The notes below the pieces were generated by a model. It was not told the DNA's origin. It made no database searches and was given only the letters and a program-made list of their open reading frames with translations. The translations under genes were made by a program, and so were the position numbers. 16,171 bases of DNA from DASTPP01 sp035762175 (GTDB lineage Bacteria; Myxococcota_A; Polyangia; Polyangiales; Polyangiaceae), in contig DASTPP010000185.1 in the NCBI GenBank assembly GCA_035762175.1, positions 1 to 16,171 of the forward strand. The letters run 5' to 3'. Of the stretch, positions 6,872 through 13,735 are shown piece by piece; position 1 is the first letter of the stretch, and the number at the start of each line of letters is the position of its first letter.

Positions 6872-8446
6872 TCAGCCCGCCTTCGGCAGGGGGGCGCCGA
6901 AGAGGCGGGTGAGGGCGAAGCCGGTGTCGAGGTCGGCGATGCGCACGCTGACGACGCCGTGCTCGTCGACCGCGTAAGCCTCTTCGACGAGGGGGCCCTC
7001 GGCCCGCCGCACGACGGGCACCTTGGCGAGCGAGGGGCGGCCCCGCAGGGCGGGGTCGAAGGGCACGTAGAAGGGCTCGTAGGGCGTCAGCTGGCCGAGC
7101 GGCGTGCCGCCCGCGTCGACGTCGGCGCACTCGCCGAAGCGGTAGCAGCCGACGTTGTGCAGGGCGCGGTAGGTGCGCCGCAGCGTGACGGGCGCCTCGC
7201 CGGGGCGGGGCAGGGGCAGGTCGCGGCCGAAGAGCGGGTCGAAGACGGCGCGCTCGCCGCCCTCGGCGTCGCGGAAGACGCCGAAGGTGCGCGAGAAGCG
7301 GTCGGAGAGCGTGTAGCCCGCGCCCCGGTCGCTCGCGATGGCGAGGCCGATGGCGATGGCGGCCGAGGGCTGGGGCGAGCGGTGCACGCGCCGGCCGAAG
7401 CGCTGGCGCAGCGCGCGCGCGACCGAGGGCAGGCAGCTGCCGCCGCCGACGACGTAGATGCCCGCGACGTCGTCGCCGACCGCCCCCTCGCGCGGCGACT
7501 CTTCGTCGAGGCGGCCGACGACCGGCAGCATCGCCTCGATGGTGCGCTCGACCAGGAAGGCGCTCGCCTCGTAGAAGGCGCCCGCCTCGAGCGTGACGGC
7601 GGGGCAGGGGGCGCCGCGGCCGAGCGCCGCCTCGAGGTCGACGGCGAGGCGGCGCGAGTTGGGGTGCAGGCGCTCTTTCACGTCGCGGCACTGGTCGGTG
7701 AGGGCGCGCAGCGCGGCGGGCGCGAGGGCCGAGCGGCGCAGGCCGGCGCGCTCGAGCACGAGGTCGAGCAGGACGTCGTCGAAGTCGTCGCCGCCGAGCC
7801 GGTTGAGCCCGGCGGTGGTGAGCGCCTCGTGGTGGCGGCCGCGCACGCGCACGAGCGAGGCGTCGAAGGTGCCGCCGCCGAGGTCGTAGACGACGACGTG
7901 GTCGCGCCGCCCGGTGAGGGTCGCGCCGTGGCGGTGGGTGTACTCGAAGCCCGCGGCCGAGGGCTCGTTGAGCATCGCCAGGACCTCGAAGCCGGCGTGG
8001 CGGAAGGCCTCGAGCGTGACGAAGCGCTGGGTGCCGTGGGCGTTGGCGGGGCTGGCGACGACGGCCGAGGCGCGGCCGGGGGCGAGCAGGGCTGCGGGCA
8101 CGTTCGAGCGGCGGAAGATCGCCTCGCGCAGCGCCCCGAGGAAGCGCGCGACGAGCTCGGGGGCCGAGTAGATGCCGCCGCCGAACGCGACGCCGAGCGG
8201 GGCCGAGGCGCTCGCGTCGGCGAGCAGGCGCTTGAACGAGCGCACGAGCTCCCAGCCTGGCTCGGCCGCCGCCGCCTCGAGCGCGTCGAAGCCGAAGCGC
8301 AGCTCGCCGTCGCGGCCCGCGACGACCGAGGGGAAGTGGTCGCACGCGTCGCCCGCGCGGTCGACGAAGTGCGCGACCGGGTAGTTGCCGCGGTCGGCGT
8401 AGGCGACGACCGTCCGCGTGGTGCCGAAGTCGATTCCGAGTTGCAC
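6872..8446 (-). CDS. Hsp70-like (DnaK-family) protein
   Basis: The GTG start at 8446 is chosen because GGAGG (8457-8453) lies six bases upstream and the protein then opens directly with the family signature MQLGIDFGTTRT. The 524-residue product has the actin-like ATPase fold: phosphate loop 1 (GIDFGTTRT, 4-12), NEPSAAGFEYTH (around 150), phosphate loop 2 DLGGGTFDAS (around 187) and adenosine motif VVGGGSCLPS (around 333). The remaining ~150 residues correspond to a short, divergent substrate-binding region and appear to lack the long helical lid of DnaK, which is usually over 600 residues. Two cysteines (GCYRFGEC) sit in this part. No dnaJ or grpE lies nearby, so it is probably a specialised paralogue, not the housekeeping chaperone. 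Clients are unknown. Confidence 0.88.
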   Translation of the reverse strand: MQLGIDFGTTRTVVAYADRGNYPVAHFVDRAGDACDHFPSVVAGRDGELRFGFDALEAAAAEPGWELVRSFKRLLADASASAPLGVAFGGGIYSAPELVARFLGALREAIFRRSNVPAALLAPGRASAVVASPANAHGTQRFVTLEAFRHAGFEVLAMLNEPSAAGFEYTHRHGATLTGRRDHVVVYDLGGGTFDASLVRVRGRHHEALTTAGLNRLGGDDFDDVLLDLVLERAGLRRSALAPAALRALTDQCRDVKERLHPNSRRLAVDLEAALGRGAPCPAVTLEAGAFYEASAFLVERTIEAMLPVVGRLDEESPREGAVGDDVAGIYVVGGGSCLPSVARALRQRFGRRVHRSPQPSAAIAIGLAIASDRGAGYTLSDRFSRTFGVFRDAEGGERAVFDPLFGRDLPLPRPGEAPVTLRRTYRALHNVGCYRFGECADVDAGGTPLGQLTPYEPFYVPFDPALRGRPSLAKVPVVRRAEGPLVEEAYAVDEHGVVSVRIADLDTGFALTRLFGAPLPKAG

Positions 8447-8452
8447 GGGCTG

Positions 8453-8457
8453 CCTCC
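8453..8457 (-). promoter_or_regulatory. Ribosome-binding site that sets the GTG start of the Hsp70-like gene
   Basis: On the minus strand GGAGG at 8457-8453 lies six bases before the GTG at 8446. The frame stays open upstream to a distant ATG, but that extension is Ala/Arg-rich, unlike an Hsp70 N-terminus, and would overlap the divergent gene at 8571. Confidence 0.7.
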
Positions 8458-8570
8458 GAAAAGGTCGGGGCGCGAGCGTGCCACGGCCGCGGGCGGGGTC
8501 GTAGTTTTCGTCGCCCCGGGCCCCCGCGGCCCTTGCGCGGCCGGCCCGCTTCGGGGCAGAAGGGGGGGCC

Positions 8571-9044
8571 ATGGTCGACCTCGGGCCCCGCGGCCGGGCG
8601 GCGTTCGCCCTCGCCTTCTTCGGCGCGCAGCTCGCCCTCGTCGCCACCGCGGCCGGGCGGCCCGAGCGCGCGTTCGGCTTCCAGATGTTCCCCGAGTCGA
8701 CGGTGGTGACCCAGCGGCTCTACCGCGAGGTCGGCCGGCCCGGGGGGCCGACCCGGCGCGTGCACGCCCCGGGCGGCGCCTGGCGCGCGCGCGACGCGGC
8801 CGGCAAGCCGCGCGACTTCTCCTGGGCCGACCGGGTGCGCTTTTACCGCATCAACCGCTTCGACGAGACCGCCTTCGCCTCGTACGGCGCGCCCGCCCAC
8901 CGCTACCGCGTGCGCGCCGCCCTCGACGACGTCGCCGCGCACCTCGAGGGCGACGCCGAGACGCGTCGCCTCGTCGTCGAGCTCGACTTCCGCATCAACG
9001 GCCGCAAGCAGCCGACCGAGACCTACGCGAGCGCGCCCCGATGA
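8571..9044 (+). CDS. Small membrane-anchored protein, partner of the HTTM protein
   Basis: The 157-residue protein starts at an ATG preceded by AGAAGGGGGGG. One hydrophobic segment near the N-terminus (RAAFALAFFGAQLALVATAA, about 8-27) looks like a signal anchor. The following ~125 residues form a soluble domain with conserved-looking patches FQMFPESTVVTQRLYREV, DRVRFYRINRFDETAFASYG and a C-terminal strand-rich segment LVVELDFRINGRKQP. Its stop overlaps the next start (ATGA), so the two proteins are translationally coupled and probably act together in the membrane. I have the impression that genes of this kind recur beside HTTM genes, but I cannot name a family. Function is unknown. Confidence 0.75.
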   Translation: MVDLGPRGRAAFALAFFGAQLALVATAAGRPERAFGFQMFPESTVVTQRLYREVGRPGGPTRRVHAPGGAWRARDAAGKPRDFSWADRVRFYRINRFDETAFASYGAPAHRYRVRAALDDVAAHLEGDAETRRLVVELDFRINGRKQPTETYASAPR

Positions 9045-10228
9045 GCGCGCGGGCCCCGGGCGAGGGCGCGCCGGCGGGCGGCGACGAGATCGCGCCGTCG
9101 GCGCGCAGGGGCGGGCGGGCGGCGCGCGAGGGCGCCCCGGCGGGCGGGGGCGGGGGCGCGCTCGGCGGGCTCGGGCGCTGGCTCCGCGAAGAGGGCGAGA
9201 CGTACGTGCTCGGCCTGACGCGGCTCGGCTTCGGCCTGCTCTTGCTCTCGGCCTCGATGACGCTCTTTCGCGAGGCCCGGCGCGGGTTCTTTCGCGACCA
9301 CTTTCACCTGAGCTTTCTGCCCGAGGCCCTCTTGCCGAGCGCGCCGGTCTACCGCGCGCTGCTCGGCGCGCACCTGCTCTTGGCCCTCTGGGTCGTCGCC
9401 GGCTGGCGCGCCCGCCCGGCGCTCGGCCTCGCCTCGCTCGTCGGCCTCTACCTTCTGCTCTGCGATCGGCTCGAGTACCACAACAACCGCTACGCCCTGT
9501 ACTGCTACGCCTTCTTGCTCTCGTTCGCGCCCTGCGACCGCGCCTTCGCCCTCGGCGCCCCGCGCGACCCCTCGGCGCGCCGGGGCCCGCTCTGGGCCCA
9601 GCGCCTCGTGCAGGCCCAGGCCTCGCTCGTCTACCTCGCCTCCAGCCTGACCAAGCTCGCCGACCCCGACTGGCGCGGCGGCGTCATGCTCGGCGATCGC
9701 GCCGCGCGCTTCCTCGAGCGCCGGCGCCTCGGCTGGCCCGTCGACCCCTTCCTCGAGTGGTTCGCGCAGCCCCACGTCGCGTCGCCCTTCTCGAAGCTCG
9801 TCATCGCCACCGAGCTCTTCCTCGCGCTCGGGCTCTGGGCCCCGCGCGCCCGCGCGGTCGCGCTCTGGGTGGGGCTCTTTTTTCACGTCACCATCGAAGT
9901 CACCCAGCAGGTGCAGCTCTTTTCGTACACCACCTTGACCGTGTACCTGCTCTTCGCCGCGCCGGCGACGCGCGAGCGCGCCCTCGAGGTGCCCCCCGCC
10001 CGCGCCAAGCTCGGCGAGCGCTTGCGCCTGCTCGACTGGCTCGCCCGCTTCGAGGTGCGCCCCGCCGCCGAGGGCGCCCCGCTCGCCGCCGTCGACCGCG
10101 ACGGGCGCCGCGCCACCGGCTTCGGCGCCTTCGTCGTGCTCTGCCGCGCGCTGCCCCTGCTCTTCCCGCTCTGGCTGCCGCTCGCCGCCCTCGAGCGCGC
10201 CCGCGCCCTCGCCCGCCGCCCCGCCTGA
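9041..10228 (+). CDS. HTTM-domain (vitamin K-dependent gamma-carboxylase-like) membrane protein
   Basis: This 395-residue polytopic membrane protein overlaps the previous gene by four bases. After a Gly/Ala-rich, probably disordered N-terminus (1-45) come several transmembrane segments. Typical HTTM features are LTRLGFGLLLLSASMTLFRE, FHLSFLPEALLPSAP, a His-Asn pair in EYHNNRYALY, the segment QRLVQAQASLVYLASSLTKL followed by DPDWRGG, and FFHVTIEVTQQVQLFSYTTL. HTTM proteins share the membrane domain of vertebrate vitamin K-dependent gamma-glutamyl carboxylase. Most bacterial members have no proven carboxylase activity, so only the fold is claimed. The Lys in SSLTKLADPDW lies in the region where the catalytic Lys of the eukaryotic enzyme occurs, but this equivalence is unproven. 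Confidence 0.82.
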   Translation: MSARAPGEGAPAGGDEIAPSARRGGRAAREGAPAGGGGGALGGLGRWLREEGETYVLGLTRLGFGLLLLSASMTLFREARRGFFRDHFHLSFLPEALLPSAPVYRALLGAHLLLALWVVAGWRARPALGLASLVGLYLLLCDRLEYHNNRYALYCYAFLLSFAPCDRAFALGAPRDPSARRGPLWAQRLVQAQASLVYLASSLTKLADPDWRGGVMLGDRAARFLERRRLGWPVDPFLEWFAQPHVASPFSKLVIATELFLALGLWAPRARAVALWVGLFFHVTIEVTQQVQLFSYTTLTVYLLFAAPATRERALEVPPARAKLGERLRLLDWLARFEVRPAAEGAPLAAVDRDGRRATGFGAFVVLCRALPLLFPLWLPLAALERARALARRPA

Positions 10229-10384
10229 GGCCCGCCCGGGCCCGCCCGCCGCCCGCCGCCCCCGCCCGCCCGCCGTGCGCCGCCCGCGCCCGCGCCCGCG
10301 CCCACGCCCGCGCCCGCCCGTCGCGCGCCGCCCGCGCCCGCCCGCCGCGCGCCGCCCGCGCCTGCGCCTGCGCCTGCGCCCGCG
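10229..10384. repeat. GC-only simple-sequence region, (GCGCCC)n/(GCGCCT)n type
   Basis: Almost entirely C and G, built from imperfect hexamers such as GCGCCC and, at 10358-10378, GCGCCT copies. A longer block (CGCGCGCCGCCCGCGCC) also recurs near 10322 and 10346. In the frame of the following glycosylase it encodes a Pro-Ala tract. This composition is prone to replication slippage and to sequencing indels. Confidence 0.8.
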
Positions 10385-11050
10385 TCCGAGGCCACCGGCC
10401 TCGCCTTCGACCCGGAGGCCGCGCGCGAGCACCTGCGCTCGGTCGATCGCCGCTTCGCCTCGCTCGTCGACCGCGTCGGCCCCCTCGGCCTGCGCGCCCG
10501 CCCGACGCACTCGATCTTCCGCGCCCTCGCCGAGGCCATCGTCTTTCAGCAGCTCACCGGCAAGGCGGCCGCCACCATCCTCGGGCGCGTCCGCGCGCTC
10601 TACCCGGGCAAGGCCTTTCCCAGCCCGGCCGACCTGCTCGCCACCGACGAGGCGGCGCTCCGCGGGGCCGGCCTCTCGGGCGCCAAGGCCGCCGCCCTGC
10701 GCGATCTCGCGCAGAAGTCGATCGAGGGCGTCGTGCCGCCCGCGCGCGCCCTCGCCGCCCTGTCCGACGACGATGTCGTCGCGCGGCTGACGGCGGTGCG
10801 GGGCGTGGGCCGCTGGACGGTCGAGATGCTGCTCATCTTTCGCCTCGGCCGCCCCGACGTCTGGCCGGTCGACGACTACGGCGTGCGCAAGGGCTTCGCG
10901 CTGACCTACGGCTGGGCGGCGCTGCCGAGCCCCCGCGAGCTCGCGCCCTGGGGCGAGAAGCTGCGGCCCTACCGCTCGGCGGCGAGCTGGTACCTGTGGC
11001 GGGCGGTCGATCTGGCGAAGGCCGCGCGCCCGGCGCCGCCCCGCCCTTGA
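10382..11050 (+). CDS. DNA-3-methyladenine glycosylase, AlkA type (HhH-GPD); 5' end unresolved
   Basis: The open frame encodes an alkylation-repair glycosylase that removes N3-methyladenine and similar lesions, leaving an abasic site. Visible features: the helical-domain start SIFRALAEAIVFQQLTGKAA, the helix-hairpin-helix LTAVRGVGRWTVEMLLIF with its Gly-Val-Gly turn, and WPVDDYGVRKGF, whose second Asp (codon 10874-10876) matches the catalytic Asp of E. coli AlkA. The C-terminus ends shortly after the last helix, as expected of the GPD core. No ATG, GTG or TTG occurs in frame between the HTTM stop at 10226-10228 and a GTG at 10733, and starting at 10733 would delete half of the catalytic fold. 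The given start (10382) is only where homologous-looking sequence begins, after the Pro-Ala tract. Possible explanations are a rare start codon, a frameshift in the repeat, or an assembly error. Confidence 0.8.
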   Translation, partial: ASEATGLAFDPEAAREHLRSVDRRFASLVDRVGPLGLRARPTHSIFRALAEAIVFQQLTGKAAATILGRVRALYPGKAFPSPADLLATDEAALRGAGLSGAKAAALRDLAQKSIEGVVPPARALAALSDDDVVARLTAVRGVGRWTVEMLLIFRLGRPDVWPVDDYGVRKGFALTYGWAALPSPRELAPWGEKLRPYRSAASWYLWRAVDLAKAARPAPPRP

Positions 11051-11116
11051 CCGTCGGGCGCCGCGCGGGGGGGAGGGGCCGGGCGGGCCGCGGGCCTCAC
11101 GCCGGCCGGCGGGCGA

Positions 11117-12448
11117 TCACTCGGCCGGGCTCGCCGCGTCGAGGCCGATGGCCTCGGCGGGCTGGCTGAAGGTCGTGCCCAGCGCCAGCCAGTGGGCGAC
11201 GAAGAACCCGACCGCCTCGAGCGCGAACACGAACGCGTACGCGCCGCCCGAGGGGCCGAGCAGCCACTTCGCGAAGTCGACGAACATGGTGCCGGCGAAG
11301 CCGCCCGCGCCGAAGGCGATCGCCTGCGCGGCCCCCCAGAGCCCCATGCGCACGCCCTCGCGCGAGCCCCGCCCCTGGCCGGCCAGGGTCATCATCGAGC
11401 CGATCGCCGCGATGGAGAAGACGCCGTTGGCCACGCCGAGCAGAAAGACGTTCTCGCGCAGGGGCCAGGGGGCGCCCCGCACGCCGGCGAGCGCGAGCCC
11501 CGCCATGGCCACGCCCGAGGCCACGCACCCGCCGACGACCCAGCCCTTCAGCGACGCGGCGGGCCTGCCCTTGAGGAGGCTCGTCGCCAGCGCGACGAGC
11601 AACATGCCCGCGAAGACGCCCCCGTGCTGAACCCCCGAGAGCTTGGTCGACTCGCCCGGGGTGAAGGCGAAGACCGAGCCGGCGAAGGGCTCGAGGATCA
11701 AGTCTTGGGCGCTGTACGCGAGCATCGAGATGAAGACGAACAGGGTGAAGCGCCGCGCGTCGGGCTCGGACCACACCTGCGCGAGCGCCGCCCGGAACGC
11801 CGGCCGCCCCTCGCCGCCGGCCGCCGGGGGCGCCGCGGCCGGCGCCGCGCGGCCCTCGACGCCCCAGATCGCCGCGATCGAGACGAGCAGGGCGACGCCG
11901 GACACGCCGCCGGCGACCGCGACCAGGCGCGCGGGCGAGAAGGGGTCGAGCAGCTTGCCCGCGACGGTGGCGGTGACGGCGAAGCCGGCGATCATCGTCA
12001 TCCACACGGCGGTGGCCGCGGCGGCGCGCCGCTCTTCGGCGACGCGCTTGGCCATCAGCACGAGCAGCGACGTGCCGCAGGCGCTGACGCCGCAGCCGAT
12101 GAGCGCGAAGCACGCGGCCGCGAGGGCGGTGCCGAGCGCGACGTGGCGCCCGATCAGCGTCGTCGCCCAGGCCGCCCCCGTGCCGCCGGCGGCGAGCGCG
12201 GCCATGCCGCCCACGATCCACGGGGTGTAGCGGCGGCCGAGGTCGGAGCCGTAGCCCATGCGGGGGCGGAGCATCTGCATCGCGTGGTGCAGCGTGACGA
12301 GCGCCCCGGGCAGGACGGCCGGGAGCGCGAGCTCGACGACCATCACCCGGTTCAAGGTGGAGGTCGTCAGCACCACGATCGACCCGAGCGCGGCCTGGAC
12401 CAGGCCCAGGCGGAGGATGCTGAGCCAACCGAGCTTGGTAGTGTCCAT
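11117..12448 (-). CDS. PucC/LhaA-family MFS protein (BCD family), light-harvesting/bacteriochlorophyll-associated
   Basis: The 443-residue membrane protein starts at the ATG at 12448 and shows about twelve hydrophobic segments. Its N-terminus (GWLSILRLGLVQAALGSIVV, then LTTSTLNRVMVVELALPAVL and MLRPRMGYGSDLGRRYTPWI) is characteristic of the PucC/LhaA/Bch2 group of the major facilitator superfamily. Members of this group help assemble light-harvesting complexes or deliver bacteriochlorophyll, and are found almost exclusively in phototrophic bacteria. Other recognisable segments are ILEPFAGSVFAFTPGESTKL, LSGVQHGGVFAGMLLVA and the C-terminal EAVGFFVAHWLALGTTF. Which subgroup (LhaA, PucC or Bch2/ORF428-like) it belongs to needs a tree, so no symbol is assigned. 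It is divergent from the hydrolase gene, and a perfect palindrome lies between them. This is the strongest phototrophy marker in the window. Confidence 0.9.
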   Translation of the reverse strand: MDTTKLGWLSILRLGLVQAALGSIVVLTTSTLNRVMVVELALPAVLPGALVTLHHAMQMLRPRMGYGSDLGRRYTPWIVGGMAALAAGGTGAAWATTLIGRHVALGTALAAACFALIGCGVSACGTSLLVLMAKRVAEERRAAAATAVWMTMIAGFAVTATVAGKLLDPFSPARLVAVAGGVSGVALLVSIAAIWGVEGRAAPAAAPPAAGGEGRPAFRAALAQVWSEPDARRFTLFVFISMLAYSAQDLILEPFAGSVFAFTPGESTKLSGVQHGGVFAGMLLVALATSLLKGRPAASLKGWVVGGCVASGVAMAGLALAGVRGAPWPLRENVFLLGVANGVFSIAAIGSMMTLAGQGRGSREGVRMGLWGAAQAIAFGAGGFAGTMFVDFAKWLLGPSGGAYAFVFALEAVGFFVAHWLALGTTFSQPAEAIGLDAASPAE

Positions 12449-12563
12449 GAGCTTTCACCGCCGCCCGCCCCGCGGGCCACCGAGACCGCCGGGCCCCCCG
12501 CAGTGCGCGCCGCCGACCCCCCGGCCGGGCGCTGCGCGGGGCGCCAAACCAGCCTCATTGTGA

Positions 12564-12589
12564 AACTTGACACTTGAGAGTGTCAAGTT
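12564..12589. promoter_or_regulatory. 26-bp inverted repeat, putative shared operator with divergent -35 boxes
   Basis: AACTTGACACT (12564-12574) and AGTGTCAAGTT (12579-12589) are perfect complements with a TGAG centre. Each arm contains TTGACA reading outward: 12567-12572 on plus, 12586-12581 on minus. These would be -35 boxes of divergent promoters for the hydrolase and the PucC-family gene; -10 boxes at 17-bp spacing are poor (CATTTG on plus, TCACAA on minus). The segment is AT-rich for this genome. A repressor or activator binding here could switch both genes. It does not fit the PpsR/CrtJ consensus TGT-N12-ACA; the closest match is TGT-N8-ACA at 12559-12572. Confidence 0.65.
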
Positions 12590-12687
12590 CATTTGTCACC
12601 TCGGGCGTCGGCTCGAGCCTTCGAACCGGGCCGCGTGGCGGGCGGGGCCGGCAGATCGTACGCTGACGTAACCCACGGAGGCGAGCC

Positions 12688-13632
12688 ATGAAGAATCACG
12701 ATCGCGCGGCCGACTCGGCGCTGCCGCCGGCCCTGCCGGGGCCCTCGTTCGTGCTCGATGACGCCCGGGTGGGGCGGCTCTGGTGCTACGGCGGCGGGGG
12801 CGGCGCCGAGGTCGGGCGGGCGCCGCTCGTGCTCGTGCACAGCGTGAACGCGGCCGCCTCCGCGTTCGAGGTGCGCCCGCTCTACGAGCACTTCGCGGGG
12901 GCGCGGCCGACCTACGCGTTCGACCTGCCGGGCTTCGGGCTGTCCGAGCGCAGCGCGCGGGTCTACACGCCGCAGCTGATGACCGACGCGCTGCTCGCGG
13001 TGGTGCGCGAGGTGCGCCGCCGCCACGGCGGGGCGCCCGTCGACGCGCTCGCGGTGTCGCTGTCGTGCGAGTTCCTCGCGCGGGCGGCGGTCGAGGAGCC
13101 CGGGGCCTTCCGCACGCTCGCGCTCGTCAGCCCGACGGGCTTCAGCGGCCCGCGGCGGCGCCCCGGGCCGCCGGGCAGCACGCGGGCGGTGCCGGGGCTG
13201 CACGCGCTCGTCAGCACGCCGCCCCTCGGCGACGCGATCTTCTGGCTGCTCACGCGGCCGCGCGTCATTCGCTACTTCTTGCAGCGCACCTGGGGCCGCC
13301 GCGAGATCGACGAGGGGCTCTGGGCGTACGACGTGCAAACCGTGCGGGCGCCGGGCGCCAAGCACGCCCCGCTCTACTTCGTGTCGGGGCACCTGTTCAG
13401 CGCGGACGTGACGCGCCTCTACGACGCGCTCGAGCACCCCGTGTGGATGTCGCACGGCGTGCGCGGCGACTTCGTCGACTACCGGGGCGCGGCGGCCATG
13501 CGGGCGCGCGCGAACTGGTCGTTCACGGTGTTCGAGACCGGGGCGCTGCCGTACTTCGAGGTCCCCGCCCGCTTCGTCGCGGCCTACGAGGCCTTCCTGG
13601 CCGGGGCCGCGGGCGGGCCCGGGGGCGGTTGA
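12688..13632 (+). CDS. Alpha/beta-hydrolase-fold protein with altered catalytic motifs
   Basis: The 314-residue protein starts at the ATG at 12688, with GGAGG (12677-12681) six bases upstream. The fold is clear: strand plus oxyanion region LVLVHSVNAAASAFEVRPL (48-65), YAFDLPGFGLSERS (76-89), nucleophile elbow AVSLSCEF (122-129, Ser126), and a late strand with HGVRGDFVDY, where Asp261 fits the acid position. Two features are unusual. The elbow reads Ser-Leu-Ser-Cys-Glu in place of Gly-x-Ser-x-Gly. The usual C-terminal Gly-His-x-Pro-x-x-Glu motif reads GALPYFE, so the expected catalytic His (near 286) is Ala. It may therefore use a different base, or serve a binding or non-hydrolytic role. Its place between the PucC-family gene and crtC suggests a link to pigment metabolism, but no substrate can be named. 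Confidence 0.8.
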   Translation: MKNHDRAADSALPPALPGPSFVLDDARVGRLWCYGGGGGAEVGRAPLVLVHSVNAAASAFEVRPLYEHFAGARPTYAFDLPGFGLSERSARVYTPQLMTDALLAVVREVRRRHGGAPVDALAVSLSCEFLARAAVEEPGAFRTLALVSPTGFSGPRRRPGPPGSTRAVPGLHALVSTPPLGDAIFWLLTRPRVIRYFLQRTWGRREIDEGLWAYDVQTVRAPGAKHAPLYFVSGHLFSADVTRLYDALEHPVWMSHGVRGDFVDYRGAAAMRARANWSFTVFETGALPYFEVPARFVAAYEAFLAGAAGGPGGG

Positions 13633-13731
13633 CCTGGGCGGGGGTCGCGGGCGGGCCCGGGGGCGGTCGACCTGGGCGGGGGCCGCGGGCGGGCCCGGGG
13701 GCGGTTGAGCCGGACGGGGGCCGCGGGCGGG
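13605..13731. repeat. 38-bp tandem repeat (3.3 copies) across the hydrolase stop codon
   Basis: Units start at 13605, 13643 and 13681, and a partial copy starts at 13719. Each opens with GGCCGCGGGCGGGCCCGGGG or a one-base variant. The first unit contains the last codons and the TGA stop of the hydrolase; the array ends just before the crtC stop (13736-13738). It fills the convergent gap between the two genes. It encodes the Gly/Pro-rich C-terminus (AGGPGGG) of the hydrolase. Confidence 0.85.
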
Positions 13732-13735
13732 TGGC

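Noticed and set aside
4578..8942. Very long minus-strand frame of about 1450 codons
   Set aside because: Low-complexity Arg/Ala translation that crosses several well-supported genes; a GC-driven shadow.
6959..9040. Plus-strand frame continuous with the HTTM gene
   Set aside because: The part before 9041 is antisense to the Hsp70-like gene and out of frame with the small partner gene; the HTTM start at 9041 fits the ATGA overlap.
11051..11116. Terminator between the glycosylase and the PucC-family gene
   Set aside because: GC-rich sequence allows weak pairings but no convincing stem with a T-tract could be found.
12564..12589. Intrinsic terminator
   Set aside because: It lies between divergent gene starts, not after a gene, and no T-tract follows.
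12559..12596. PpsR/CrtJ operator
   Set aside because: No TGT-N12-ACA occurs; the nearest is TGT-N8-ACA, so the palindrome is reported without assigning this regulator.
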